DNA from: JAGVSR01 sp963778225
Lineage (GTDB): Bacteria > Pseudomonadota > Alphaproteobacteria > Rhizobiales > Hyphomicrobiaceae
Assembly: GCA_963778225.1 (NCBI GenBank)
Contig: CAVZTR010000012.1
Span: 372,001 to 436,000, forward strand
Direction of reading: 5' to 3'
DNA: 64,000 nucleotides
Positions 18,222 to 30,946 of the stretch are shown here, piece after piece; position 1 is the stretch's first letter, and each line of letters begins with the position of its first letter. The notes under the pieces are model-generated. The model made no database searches and was not told the DNA's origin. It saw nothing but the letters and a program-made list of their open reading frames with translations. Position numbers and translations under genes: made by a program.

Positions 18222-18605
18222 TTAGTCTTCGCGCTCGATCTGCGCCGGGCGGCGGCGTCCGCGCTCCGCTTTGGCGCTCCCCTTCAAACGCTCGGCGATG
18301 TCATCCAGGCGGCGCTTGGCGGCATCGAACGCATCACGAAGAGCGATCTGCAGGTCCTCCTGCGCATCGCCAACCGCACTCTCGTGCGAGAGGATCAGCG
18401 GCGCGTGGTCGGGGATGCCAATGTCGATCTTGATCTCGTAGGACTTGCCCTTGTGGTGATGCTTGTTGGGGGCCGCCACCACCACCCGGCAGTGCGTCAT
18501 CCGGTCGAACACCTTCTCGAGCTTAGCGGTCTTTTCCAAGATCTTGGCTTCGATCGCTTCGCTTCTATCGAGACCTTTGAAGGTAATTTCGAGCGGAGTG
18601 TTCAT
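18222..18605 (-). CDS. hpf: Ribosome hibernation promoting factor (HPF/YfiA family)
   Basis: A 127-residue protein with the S30AE fold: EITFKGLDRSEAIEAKILEKTAKLEKVF, then the VVVAAPNKHHHKGKSYEI strand region and EDLQIALRDAFDAAKRRLDD helix. HPF binds the 30S subunit and promotes inactive ribosome dimers in stationary phase. It is of the short type with a basic tail, lacking the long-HPF C-terminal domain. ATG 18605 is chosen because the fold begins there. It is not next to rpoN as in many proteobacteria. Confidence 0.88.
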   Translation of the reverse strand: MNTPLEITFKGLDRSEAIEAKILEKTAKLEKVFDRMTHCRVVVAAPNKHHHKGKSYEIKIDIGIPDHAPLILSHESAVGDAQEDLQIALRDAFDAAKRRLDDIAERLKGSAKAERGRRRPAQIERED

Positions 18606-18702
18606 GTGCGGTGCCTTTCGCGGCTTCGTCTCACAAGTGACGGGTGTCACAGAGACGATATTAGGCCTGTTCGTGGCGCGGGCAAGGATTGACACGCCGG
18701 CA

Positions 18703-18733
18703 AAACAAAACCGGCCCGCACGCTGCGGGCCGG
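18703..18733 (-). terminator. Terminator downstream of gltD
   Basis: Stem CCGGCCCGCA / TGCGGGCCGG (18711-18733), followed on the minus strand by TTTTGTTTTG. It lies 37 bp after the gltD stop codon. Confidence 0.85.
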
Positions 18734-18769
18734 TCCGGCTTATTGGAAAAGTTCAAAAGCGGCGCGGGA

Positions 18770-20209
18770 TCAGCGCGGCAAAGCCGTGACGCCCATCAGT
18801 GCCTTGTCGATGGCGTGGGCGGCCTGGCGGCCTTCGCGGATGGCCCACACGACGAGGCTTTGGCCGCGGCGGACGTCGCCTGCCGCGTAGAGTTTGTTGT
18901 CGCCGGGGAGTTTGTAGTCGCGCTCGGTCGCATCGAGGCCCTTGAAGCGGCCGCGCGGAACGACGGCGAGGCCCAGTTCCTTCACCACATCGTTTTCGAT
19001 CGGGCCGGAGAAGCCCATGGCGAGTAGAACGAGGTCCGCATCGAAGGCGCCTTCGGTGCCGGGGATCGGCTGCATCTTGTCGTCGACGCGGGTGTAGTGA
19101 AGCTTGCGCACGACACCGTTCTCGCCTTCAAAGCCGGTGGTCGAGATCGAGAACTCGGTCTTGGCGCCTTCGGCCTGCGACGTGGACACGCGCAGCTTCA
19201 TCGGCCAGTGCGGCCAAGACAGCGCCTTGTTCTCCTTGACGGGCGGCTGCGGCATGATTTCGAGCTGCGTGACGCTCTTCGCCCCTTGCCGGAACGACGT
19301 GCCGATGCAGTCGGAGCCGGTGTCGCCGCCGCCGATGACGATGACGTGCTTGTCGCGCGCGGAGATCTCGCGCGTGCCGGGGCGCTGGTTCTCACCCGCG
19401 ACGCGGCGGTTCTGCTGCGGCAGGAAATCCATCGCGTAGTGGATACCGTCGAGATTGCGTCCGGACGACTTGGCAAAGAAGTCGAACGGATGTTCGGAGC
19501 CCATCGCAAGAAGCACGGCATCGTGCGTGCTCTCGAGTTCGGCCGATGAAATATCTTTGCCGACCTGGACGTTGCAGTGGAACGTCACGCCTTCGGCTTC
19601 CATCTGCTTGACGCGGCGGTCGATGATGTCCTTCTGCATTTTGAAGTCAGGGATGCCGTAGACCATAAGTCCGCCTGGGCGATCGTTCTTTTCGTACACG
19701 TGCACGTCATGGCCGGCGCGCGCCAGTTGCTGCGCTGCGGCCAGCCCAGCGGGGCCCGAACCGATCACGGCGATCTTCTTGCCGGTCTTCGTTTCCGGCG
19801 GCTCGGGCACGACCCAGCCTTCCTGCCAGGCGCGGTCGGCGATGGCGCCTTCGATCGATTTAATGGTGACGGGCACATCGTCGATGTTGAGCGTGCACGC
19901 GGCTTCACACGGTGCGGGGCAGATGCGGCCGGTGACTTCGGGGAAGTTGTTGGTCGAATGCAGATTCTGCGCAGCCTGCTTCCAGTTCCCGCGATAGACG
20001 AGATCGTTCCAGTCGGGGATCTGGTTGTTGACCGGGCAGCCGTTGTGACAGAACGGGATGCCGCAATCCATGCAGCGCGCGGCTTGCGTTTTCAGCTCGG
20101 TTTCGGCCAGCGGCACGACAAACTCGTGCCAATGCTTCACGCGGGATTCAACCGGCTCGTATTTGCGGTCCGCGCGCTCGAATTCCAGAAACCCTGTCGG
20201 CTTACCCAT
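18770..20209 (-). CDS. gltD: Glutamate synthase (NADPH) small subunit
   Basis: A 479-residue FAD/iron-sulfur subunit that passes electrons from NADPH to GltB. N-terminal Cys clusters for [4Fe-4S] centres are CMDCGIPFCHNGCP and PAPCEAACTLN. An FAD-binding GSGPAGLAAAQQLARAG and an NADPH-binding GGGDTGSDCIG follow. The start at ATG 20209 gives the family N-terminus (MGKPTGFLEFERADRKYEP). It lies 70 bp downstream of gltB in the same operon. Confidence 0.97.
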   Translation of the reverse strand: MGKPTGFLEFERADRKYEPVESRVKHWHEFVVPLAETELKTQAARCMDCGIPFCHNGCPVNNQIPDWNDLVYRGNWKQAAQNLHSTNNFPEVTGRICPAPCEAACTLNIDDVPVTIKSIEGAIADRAWQEGWVVPEPPETKTGKKIAVIGSGPAGLAAAQQLARAGHDVHVYEKNDRPGGLMVYGIPDFKMQKDIIDRRVKQMEAEGVTFHCNVQVGKDISSAELESTHDAVLLAMGSEHPFDFFAKSSGRNLDGIHYAMDFLPQQNRRVAGENQRPGTREISARDKHVIVIGGGDTGSDCIGTSFRQGAKSVTQLEIMPQPPVKENKALSWPHWPMKLRVSTSQAEGAKTEFSISTTGFEGENGVVRKLHYTRVDDKMQPIPGTEGAFDADLVLLAMGFSGPIENDVVKELGLAVVPRGRFKGLDATERDYKLPGDNKLYAAGDVRRGQSLVVWAIREGRQAAHAIDKALMGVTALPR

Positions 20210-20279
20210 CGTCTTTTCGTCTCTCTTTCGCGTCGTGCGGACGGATGTTTCAGGATCGTGTGTTTCGGACGGTGTGTTC

Positions 20280-25013
<4,734 letters not shown>

Positions 25014-25556
25014 CGTCGATCCTCGGGTATGAAAGTCGTCGTTGTGGAGAGGGTCTGAAAGTGACCCGCCTTGGTGGTGGGCTGCCGGCGCTCGAGTCAA
25101 CGTTGGCTCAGCCGCCTTGGGCGCCGCTCGGGAGGGAGCATTTTCGTTTACGCCTCTCGAATGCGTGCAGGTCAGGTGCGAGGCCAGATAATTGCGCGCG
25201 TTGATCGGGTGAAGCAATCGCTCCCCGTTGCATGTTCCGAAATTGGCGCGCCGTTCGCTGCACTGTCGATCACCTTTGCACATCCTATCCCTGCGCTAGA
25301 TGGCGCCGGAATTTTTGGACCGATTGCATGCGAAAGGACGGCACCCGAGCTTGATGAGCGCGGTGACCGCCAGATAAAGGACAGGAATGCTGACCTTTCG
25401 CGTCGCGCATTTTGCATCTTTTGCCAACGGGCACAAGACGCAATGGTCCTGAATGGCACACGCGCGAAGGCGCGCCGCACCCCATCTGGCGCGGCGCGCA
25501 GGTGATGCCTCAGGCATCCAACACTCCGAGACTGCCAGCGGCAGCCGGAGTATTTC
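25014..25556. other. Non-coding stretch between gltB and the small heat-shock gene
   Basis: I see no supported gene. It should hold the gltB promoter. Near the Hsp20 end are three hairpins: GCGCGCCGC / GCGGCGCGC (25470-25499), GATGCC-TCA-GGCATC (25504-25518) and ACTCCG / CGGAGT with an inner CTGCC / GGCAG (25523-25551). The last may end Hsp20 transcription, although no T-run follows on the minus strand. Confidence 0.5.
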
Positions 25557-26012
25557 TTACGAGACGTTGGCCTCGATCTGGCGGGTGTCCGTCGCCGTGC
25601 CGATCGGAATGCTGCGCGGCTTCAGCCGCTCGGGCACGTTGCGGACCAGATCGATGTCGAGCAGGCCATCCCTGAGAGCCGCGCCGCTGACCTCCACGTG
25701 GTCAGCCAGCTGGAATCGGCGCTCGAAGGAACGCGCGGCGATGCCGCGATGCAGATAATGCCGCTCGGCCGTATCGGGCTTCTTCTCGCCCTTCACGGTC
25801 AGGGTCTGCTCCTTGACCTCGATCTTCAGTTCATCGTCCACGAAGCCGGCCAGCGCCATGCTGATGCGATAGCGGTTTTCGCCAAGGCGTTCGATGTTGT
25901 AGGGCGGATAGGTAACTTCCGCATCGACGCCGGCCACGCTGTCCAGCAGCTGTGCGAGGCGATCGAAGCCGATCGTGGAGCGGTAAAGGGGGGAGAAATC
26001 AAAGTGTCGCAT
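25557..26012 (-). CDS. Small heat-shock protein (Hsp20/IbpA type)
   Basis: A 151-residue holdase chaperone. The N-terminal MRHFDFSPLYRSTIGFDRL matches IbpA-like proteins. The alpha-crystallin domain follows (YNIERLGENRYRISMALAGF through LTVKGEKK and RGIAARSFERRFQLADHV), with a C-terminal I-x-I-type anchor (SIPIG). ATG 26012 has GGAGG seven bases upstream. The leader forms a ROSE-type hairpin that hides this ribosome-binding site, so translation is probably heat-induced. Confidence 0.93.
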   Translation of the reverse strand: MRHFDFSPLYRSTIGFDRLAQLLDSVAGVDAEVTYPPYNIERLGENRYRISMALAGFVDDELKIEVKEQTLTVKGEKKPDTAERHYLHRGIAARSFERRFQLADHVEVSGAALRDGLLDIDLVRNVPERLKPRSIPIGTATDTRQIEANVS

Positions 26013-26013
26013 G

Positions 26014-26040
26014 ACATATCCTCCATCAGAAGCGACATGT
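26014..26040 (-). promoter_or_regulatory. ROSE-type RNA thermometer in the hsp20 leader
   Basis: On the minus strand the leader just before the ATG folds as ACAUGUC-G-CUUC, loop UGAU, GGAGGAUAUGU. Seven pairs, then one unpaired G, then CUUC pairing with GGAG of the Shine-Dalgarno. The UCGCU facing GGAGGA with one bulged G is the defining feature of ROSE elements known before rhizobial small heat-shock genes. Further GC hairpins upstream (to about 26105) fit the multi-hairpin ROSE layout. Confidence 0.8.
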
Positions 26041-26245
26041 GGAAACGGCACGCCCATCATGGGCCGGGCCGGTGGTGACGCCCGCCGGAGACCGGCCGGG
26101 CACCCTTTGATTTAGGCACCCCGGTCCGGCGTTCAAGGGTTGTTGGCAGCAGCCGTTTTTGAACGGCCCGGCGCGTGCTAAAAGCGACCTGGATGCGTGA
26201 TTTGCGCAGCCTCCGTATTCGCACGACAAGGGACGTCTCGGCGCC

Positions 26246-27202
26246 ATGCAGCTTGTTTCGATTGCACGCAATCCGGCTCCGACAGGCGCGATCACGGGAT
26301 TGATGATCGCCGAAGACGGGGCGGGGCTGCGCTATGCGCGCTGGCCCGCGACGCGTGGTCCGCGGCGGGGCACTGTCGTCATCGCGCCCGGACGTGGTGA
26401 ATTCATCGAGAAATACTTCGAAGTCGTCGCCGAACTGCGCCGCCGGGGCTTCGCCGTCGCGGTGATGGACTGGCGCGGACAGGGCGGTTCGGACCGGCTG
26501 CTCGATCATCCGCGCAAAGGTCACGTGGAGGATTTCGCCGAGTACGATCGCGACTTGCGGCAGTTCATGAAGGAGATCGTGCTGCCCGACTGTCCGCCCC
26601 CCTACACCGCGCTTGGACACTCCATGGGCGGGGCCCTTCTCATGCGCAACGCCATCCGTCCCGGCTCGTGGTTCGACCGGATCGTGCTCACCGCGCCCAT
26701 GATCGCGTTCTCGCCGGAAAAAATGCCGTATCCGCAGTCGCTCGTCCGGCTCTATGCCGAGACGGCGGCGCTCGGCCTCTCGCGCTCGTTCATTCCTGGC
26801 GGCACCGAGACGATGCCGGATCAGGTTCGTTTCGAGGACAACCAGCTCACGTCGGATCGGGAGCGCTGGCAGCGCATGACGGGCGTGCTGGAGGTCGCAC
26901 CCGCGCTCGCACTCGGGTCTCCGACCGTTGGCTGGGTTAAGGCGGCCTTGCGGGCAATGTCCGAACTGCAGCAGCCGGATTGTCCCAAGCGTGTGCTGGT
27001 GCCGATGCTCATATTCGCAGCCGGCGCGGACAAGATCGTCGACAGCCGTGCGGCGGAGGATTTTGCCGTTCAACTGAAGGTCGGCGGGCTCGTCCGCCTA
27101 CCGGGATCGAAACACGAGATCCTGCAGGAGACCGACCCGCTGCGCATGCGTTTCTGGGCAGCTTTCGACGCCTACATGGGCCTCGAACAGCAGGCGGCTT
27201 AG
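26246..27202 (+). CDS. Alpha/beta hydrolase, lysophospholipase (PldB) type
   Basis: A 318-residue serine hydrolase. The nucleophile elbow GHSMGG, the acid Asp in FAAGADKIVDSR and the His in GSKHEILQE form the triad. The oxyanion region VIAPGRGEFIEKYFEV and DWRGQGGSD match the lysophospholipase/monoacylglycerol lipase group (Hydrolase_4). It has no signal peptide, so it likely acts in the cytoplasm or at the inner membrane face on lysophospholipids. Its 3' end faces hisN across a palindromic element. Confidence 0.87.
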   Translation: MQLVSIARNPAPTGAITGLMIAEDGAGLRYARWPATRGPRRGTVVIAPGRGEFIEKYFEVVAELRRRGFAVAVMDWRGQGGSDRLLDHPRKGHVEDFAEYDRDLRQFMKEIVLPDCPPPYTALGHSMGGALLMRNAIRPGSWFDRIVLTAPMIAFSPEKMPYPQSLVRLYAETAALGLSRSFIPGGTETMPDQVRFEDNQLTSDRERWQRMTGVLEVAPALALGSPTVGWVKAALRAMSELQQPDCPKRVLVPMLIFAAGADKIVDSRAAEDFAVQLKVGGLVRLPGSKHEILQETDPLRMRFWAAFDAYMGLEQQAA

Positions 27203-27209
27203 CTGGGTC

Positions 27210-27251
27210 GCGCCTTCCGGCACGCCTGCGGCGTGCCGGCCGCTAGGCGCG
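27210..27251. repeat. Palindromic element copy 4
   Basis: Outer arms GCGCCT / AGGCGC, inner CACGCC / GGCGTG, and the shared CCGGCC on the right side. It exactly fills the 50-bp gap between two convergent stop codons, where it may also act as a terminator. Confidence 0.8.
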
Positions 27252-27252
27252 C

Positions 27253-28059
27253 TTAAGATTTATTGAGTTCGGCGAGAACTGCATCATGGAGCGCGGGATC
27301 GCCCGAGGCGACGATGCGGCCGCCGCCGGCTGCCGAACCGCCGTTCCATTCCGTCACGCGTCCACCGGCGGCTTCGACAATCGGTATCAGCGCGACGATG
27401 TCGTACGGCTTCAAGCCGCACTCCACGATGATATCGACAAAACCGGATGCGAGGAGAGCGTAGGCGTAGCAATCGCCGCCGTACCGCGTGAGGCGGACCT
27501 TGGCGCGCAAGTTCTCGAAGGCGCTCCGCTCAGCGCCGGCGCGAAAGAGTAGCGGATCGGTGGTCATCAGCACCGCCGATGAAAGGCTGTCACAGGATCG
27601 CGTGCGCATGATGCGTTTTTCGCCGTTGCGGCTGGCGAAGCTTTGCACGCCGTCCGACCAGAACCGTTCGCCCGTGAATGGCTGGTCCATTACGCCGAGG
27701 ACCGGCTGGGCTCCTTCGAGCAATCCGATCAGGGTGCCCCACATTGGCGAGCCGGTGATGAAGGCGCGGGTGCCGTCGATGGGATCCACGACCCAGCGGT
27801 GGCGGGCGTCGGGCCGGGTGATGCCAAACTCCTCTCCCTCCAGGCCGTGGTCTGGAAAGGCACAACCCAGGTGAGTGGCGATTGCGACTTCAGCGGCGCG
27901 ATCGGCTGCGGTGACCGGATCAAAGCCGCCGTCGCCATCTTTATTGTCGACGTCGAGGGGGACGCGGAAATAGGGCATCGTCGCTGCCGCCGCATGGTCC
28001 GCCAGGGCGTGGGCGCAGGCGATAAACGCTGGGTCGGCAGGGCGGAGATTTGCGGGCAC
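27253..28059 (-). CDS. hisN: Histidinol-phosphatase, inositol monophosphatase family
   Basis: A 268-residue magnesium phosphatase. Metal-site motifs include GLEGEE (Glu), WVVDPIDGTRAF (Asp-x-Ile-Asp) and a later LKPYDIVALIPIVEAAGG. The sequence follows the HisN group (DPVTAADRAAE, SPMWGTLIGL) rather than SuhB, so it probably dephosphorylates histidinol phosphate in histidine synthesis. The start is GTG 28059. No other his gene is adjacent, which is usual for hisN. Confidence 0.85.
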   Translation of the reverse strand: MPANLRPADPAFIACAHALADHAAAATMPYFRVPLDVDNKDGDGGFDPVTAADRAAEVAIATHLGCAFPDHGLEGEEFGITRPDARHRWVVDPIDGTRAFITGSPMWGTLIGLLEGAQPVLGVMDQPFTGERFWSDGVQSFASRNGEKRIMRTRSCDSLSSAVLMTTDPLLFRAGAERSAFENLRAKVRLTRYGGDCYAYALLASGFVDIIVECGLKPYDIVALIPIVEAAGGRVTEWNGGSAAGGGRIVASGDPALHDAVLAELNKS

Positions 28060-28299
28060 GGCGGCGTCCTCAAGAAAATGTGAAGCTCGAGCAACGGTGG
28101 TTGAGCACCTTGAGCAACATATGATGCAAACTCAACTCTCTCATTTTACGAGGATATTTTGTTGACTGTGGTTCAACTGCCGCGTGTACCGGGAATGTTT
28201 GGAACGGCTTTCCTAGCGTGTTGATGGTCCAAGCAAACAAAGGCATCGTTGTTGATGTGAAAGGTCGGCTGCACTTCCGGCCGTTTCACAGCCCACTCT

Positions 28300-28325
28300 G
28301 GGCGTTTCCTCCCTAGACTTGGGCC
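28300..28325 (+). repeat. 26-bp identical block, first copy
   Basis: Starts GGGCGTTTCCTCCC and ends ACTTGGGCC. Identical over all 26 bases to 28616-28641. It bridges the mini-hairpin and the terminator stem of small RNA candidate 1. Confidence 0.9.
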
Positions 28326-28353
28326 GTTCGTTTCGCACGAACGGCCTCTTTTT
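28322..28353 (+). terminator. Terminator of small RNA candidate 1
   Basis: Stem GGCCGTTCGT / ACGAACGGCC, loop TTCGC, then TCTTTTT. No protein gene ends upstream on this strand, so it terminates a non-coding transcript. Confidence 0.85.
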
Positions 28354-28615
28354 GTCACCGCCCCCCGGGCGCGATGTCGACACCTCTCCCACCCCCAATA
28401 GCTGTCTCAGAGACAGAATACGCGGCGGCCTGTCGCAGCGCAGCATATCCGCAGCGCTGATGGCTCCGTTATTTCCCTTCCAAGATCAATGATATAGCGG
28501 CGTTAACCGCAGAATGGGGGGCAGCCCTGCGTTTTTCGCAGTTGAGCTTTTTGCGGCGCACCATTAGTTTCATCTCATGCAACGGCGAGCTTGCTCGTCC
28601 TCTTGCAGCCCTCTC

Positions 28616-28641
28616 GGGCGTTTCCTCCCTAGACTTGGGCC
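28616..28641 (+). repeat. 26-bp identical block, second copy
   Basis: Identical to 28300-28325, again directly before a terminator stem. Confidence 0.9.
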
Positions 28642-28668
28642 ATCCCTCGCGGATGGCCCATTTTTTTT
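28637..28668 (+). terminator. Terminator of small RNA candidate 2
   Basis: Stem GGGCCATCC / GGATGGCCC with loop CTCGC, then A and eight T. It faces the 3' end of the minus-strand amidohydrolase gene and ends three bases before it. Confidence 0.88.
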
Positions 28669-28670
28669 GG

Positions 28671-29570
28671 TTATTCGGCAGCGCTTCGGCGCTCCAGAAG
28701 GGCCGGCGCCTCCGCGAACAGCTGCTTGGCAAACAGCAGCATGTCGCGCTCCAGCGATACAAATCGCGGCGTCTTCTCCAACGTCTTCTCGTCCATGTAA
28801 AGACCGCGGTTGATCTCCAACTGCACGGCGTGCACACCGCGCAACGGACGGCCATAATGCTCCGTGATATAGCCGCCGGCGTAGGGCCGGTTCAGCTGCG
28901 CCTCGTAGCCGAGGTCGGTCATGATCGACCGGATCAGCTTCGTAAGCCGCAGATCACATGATGTTCCAAAGCGATCGCCGATGACGAAGTCGGGTCGCTG
29001 GACACCGGCATGGGCCATGTGCGCCGAAGGCATCGAATGACAATCGATCAAAATGGCGTAGCCGAAATTGCGCTGCGCCCGATCCAACAGGCTGCGCAGA
29101 ACGGCATGGAAGGGCTTGTGCAGCAGTTCGATGCGCAGCAGCGCATCCGACAAGGCCAGCGGTCCGTCGTAGATTTCTTCCCCATCCGAGACGATGCGGG
29201 CGATCGTGCCTAAACCGCCGGCAACACGCACCGAGCGGGCATTTGCCCAATCGGGCAGCGGCTCCACGAAAAGTTCCGGATCGAGTTCGTAGGGCTCGCG
29301 ATTGGCATCGATGTAGGCGCGCGGAAACCGCGCTGACAGCAGCGTCGCGCCGCGCGAGGCTGCACGGATGAACAGTTCATCGACGTAGCAGTCTTCCGAG
29401 CGGCGGAGCGCCATCGCATCGAGACGAGATTGATCAAGGAAACATTGCGGATAGATGCGGCCCGAATGCGGAGAGCAGAACACAAACGGCGTGAGATTGC
29501 CCAGTGGCTCGCGCACTTCGAAAGGCGGCGTCAGTTCTTCGCGGATTGAAAGCTCCTCGGCCGAGGCCAT
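28671..29570 (-). CDS. N-formylglutamate amidohydrolase family protein
   Basis: A 299-residue zinc amidohydrolase. Metal and catalytic motifs: SPHSGRIYP at the N-terminal side, LIDCHSMPS in the middle and VQLEINRGLYM near the C-terminus. The family hydrolyses N-formylglutamate to glutamate and formate in histidine breakdown; no hut genes lie nearby, so the physiological substrate is uncertain. ATG 29570 starts the conserved part (MASAEELSIREEL). A second, frameshifted family member lies at 35214-36003. Confidence 0.85.
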   Translation of the reverse strand: MASAEELSIREELTPPFEVREPLGNLTPFVFCSPHSGRIYPQCFLDQSRLDAMALRRSEDCYVDELFIRAASRGATLLSARFPRAYIDANREPYELDPELFVEPLPDWANARSVRVAGGLGTIARIVSDGEEIYDGPLALSDALLRIELLHKPFHAVLRSLLDRAQRNFGYAILIDCHSMPSAHMAHAGVQRPDFVIGDRFGTSCDLRLTKLIRSIMTDLGYEAQLNRPYAGGYITEHYGRPLRGVHAVQLEINRGLYMDEKTLEKTPRFVSLERDMLLFAKQLFAEAPALLERRSAAE

Positions 29571-29907
29571 CGAGGTGACGATCCTTTCTGTCAGCCGGTC
29601 GGCAGTTGTGCAGGTCCGCGGCGATATACGTGAAAGTTCAAAGGCCTTGCGAGGTTGCACCTCGGCGCACGTCGCAGACCATGATGTTGCAGCACTTTGC
29701 CAATCCGCGGCGAGGATGTCCACGCTCGTCTCGGGGCCGTCAACACGTGGATGGGATGCACTCCGTCGCAGTGGAGTTCCTCATAGACCGTGTGAGGCTG
29801 TCCTACACCTTCATTCTAGATTTACCAAAGTAACGTCAGATTCGACTGGCATCACCGTTTCGCTGCGCTAGATTGCGCTCCAAGTCCCGCCAGTTGCAAA
29901 GCGTCCC
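29571..29907. other. Gap between the amidohydrolase and cpdR
   Basis: About 340 bp with no gene I can support on either strand. It should contain divergent promoters; no strong -35/-10 pair or hairpin stood out. Confidence 0.4.
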
Positions 29908-30294
29908 ATGACAATCAGTCCTTCCCGTGTTCCCGTGCATCGCATCCTCCTGGCGGAGGACGACGACAGCATGCGGGCGTTTCTCGAGCGGGCTCTGGCT
30001 CGCGCCGGCTATGATGTCATCGGCTTTGCCAACGGCGTCGAAGCCCTGGAACGGCTCGAACGGGAGCCGTTCACGCTGCTGCTCACCGACATCGTGATGC
30101 CGCGCATGGACGGCATCGAACTGGCGCGGCGGGCCAGCGAGATCGATCCAGATCTCAAAATCATGTTCATCACGGGCTTTGCCGCCGTGGTTCTCAACAG
30201 CGAAAACCAGGGTCCGAAGGACGCCCGTGTTCTGTCGAAGCCCTTCCATCTCAAGGACCTGGTGCGCGAAGTCGAGCGTCTGCTCGACGAGTAG
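29908..30294 (+). CDS. cpdR: Single-domain response regulator CpdR
   Basis: A 128-residue receiver with no output domain. Asp61 in LLLTDIVMPRMDGIELARR is the phosphoacceptor, acidic pocket EDDD near 17-20 and Lys in VLSKPFHLKDLV. The FITGFAAVVLN and SKPFHL signatures match CpdR, which when unphosphorylated primes ClpXP to degrade cell-cycle proteins (in Caulobacter: CtrA, with RcdA and PopA). RcdA is encoded at 56905-57453 in this window. Confidence 0.93.
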   Translation: MTISPSRVPVHRILLAEDDDSMRAFLERALARAGYDVIGFANGVEALERLEREPFTLLLTDIVMPRMDGIELARRASEIDPDLKIMFITGFAAVVLNSENQGPKDARVLSKPFHLKDLVREVERLLDE

Positions 30295-30408
30295 GGCGAC
30301 CACCCGCAGGGCGGCACAACAGCGCCGTCCGGCCCATCGCAAGTCCGCTTGCCACCACCTGCCATTATCGATATACGAGGCCTCCGCGCATGACCCGGCG
30401 CGGATTAG

Positions 30409-30483
30409 GGGCGCTTAGCTCAGCGGTAGAGCACTTCCTTGACATGGAAGGGGTCAGAGGTTCGATCCCTCTAGCGCCCACCA
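30409..30483 (+). tRNA. tRNA-Val (GAC)
   Basis: A 75-nt cloverleaf including an encoded CCA. Acceptor stem GGGCGCT / AGCGCCC, D-arm with AGCTCAGCGGTAGAGC, anticodon stem CTTCC / GGAAG with loop TTGACAT (anticodon GAC at 30441-30443), and T-arm GAGGTTCGATCCCTC. Confidence 0.97.
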
Positions 30484-30583
30484 TTCTGTCCCTGTTTACA
30501 ATTCGTTACGGCGCCAGGATGGTCCGGTTTTCGACCGGTTCTGCGGCAGTTCGGATTTTCCGCGCTTTCGTTGGGGCTGTTTG

Positions 30584-30612
30584 TTGACAGGGCGGGCTGC
30601 CCCGACTAGTTT
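30584..30612 (+). promoter_or_regulatory. Likely sigma70 promoter of rpmJ
   Basis: -35 TTGACA (30584-30589), 17-bp spacer, -10 TAGTTT (30607-30612), about 100 bp before the rpmJ ATG. Confidence 0.55.
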
Positions 30613-30714
30613 CCGGCCAGCTTTTCCAGCGCTCGATGACTTGGGCGATCCAGACCGGCCTCCGGTCTGGCATCCCGCACGTTTCATCCGGCCGCCCAAT
30701 TCGAGTGAACCGCC

Positions 30715-30840
30715 ATGAAAGTCCGTAACTCTCTCAAGTCCCTCCGTGCGCGCCACCGCGACAACCGCATCGTGCGCCGCAAGGGCCGCGTGTACGTCAT
30801 CAACAAGACGCAGCGCCGCTTCAAGGCCCGCCAGGGCTGA
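30715..30840 (+). CDS. rpmJ: 50S ribosomal protein L36 (zinc-free type)
   Basis: A 41-residue basic protein beginning MKVRNSLKSLRARHRDNRIV and ending QRRFKARQG. It has no Cys, so it is the C-minus paralogue that does not bind zinc. The standalone location, away from the alpha operon, is typical of this form in Alphaproteobacteria. It lies 230 bp after tRNA-Val with its own promoter. Confidence 0.95.
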   Translation: MKVRNSLKSLRARHRDNRIVRRKGRVYVINKTQRRFKARQG

Positions 30841-30946
30841 GGCTTCTGTTTTCTACGTTTGCGCGGCCTCCGGAACATCCGTTCCGGGGGCCGTTGCTCG
30901 TTGGAGGCGGCTTTAACGCTTCGGCCTGAGGGGCTAGACTGTGACC

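Larger units (their letters stand above)
28256..28353 (+). ncRNA. Candidate trans-acting small RNA 1
   Basis: In a 600-bp gene-free region. From 28256 there is a hairpin TGTGAAA / TTTCACA (28256-28290), a mini-hairpin GCCC-ACTCT-GGGC (28291-28303), an unpaired block with TTTCCTCCC and CTAGACTT, and a strong terminator. The block is complementary to Shine-Dalgarno sequences, as in several Hfq-bound alphaproteobacterial sRNAs. A possible -35 TTGACT lies at 28162; the true 5' end is unknown. A second copy of the same architecture follows 300 bp downstream. Confidence 0.65.
28527..28668 (+). ncRNA. Candidate trans-acting small RNA 2
   Basis: Same design as candidate 1: hairpin CTGCG-TTTTT-CGCAG (28527-28541), a longer stem TGCAA...TTGCA with inner CGAGC / GCTCG (28578-28607), mini-hairpin GCCC-TCTC-GGGC (28608-28619), the shared unpaired block with TTTCCTCCC, and a terminator with eight T. 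The 5' hairpins differ from candidate 1 while the block is identical, suggesting paralogous sRNAs with a shared seed. The 5' end is not determined. TATAGC at 28493 may be a -10 box. Confidence 0.65.

Noticed and set aside
25172..25480. A 102-codon open frame between gltB and hsp20
   Set aside because: No ribosome-binding site, no recognisable domain, and a composition typical of non-coding GC-rich DNA.
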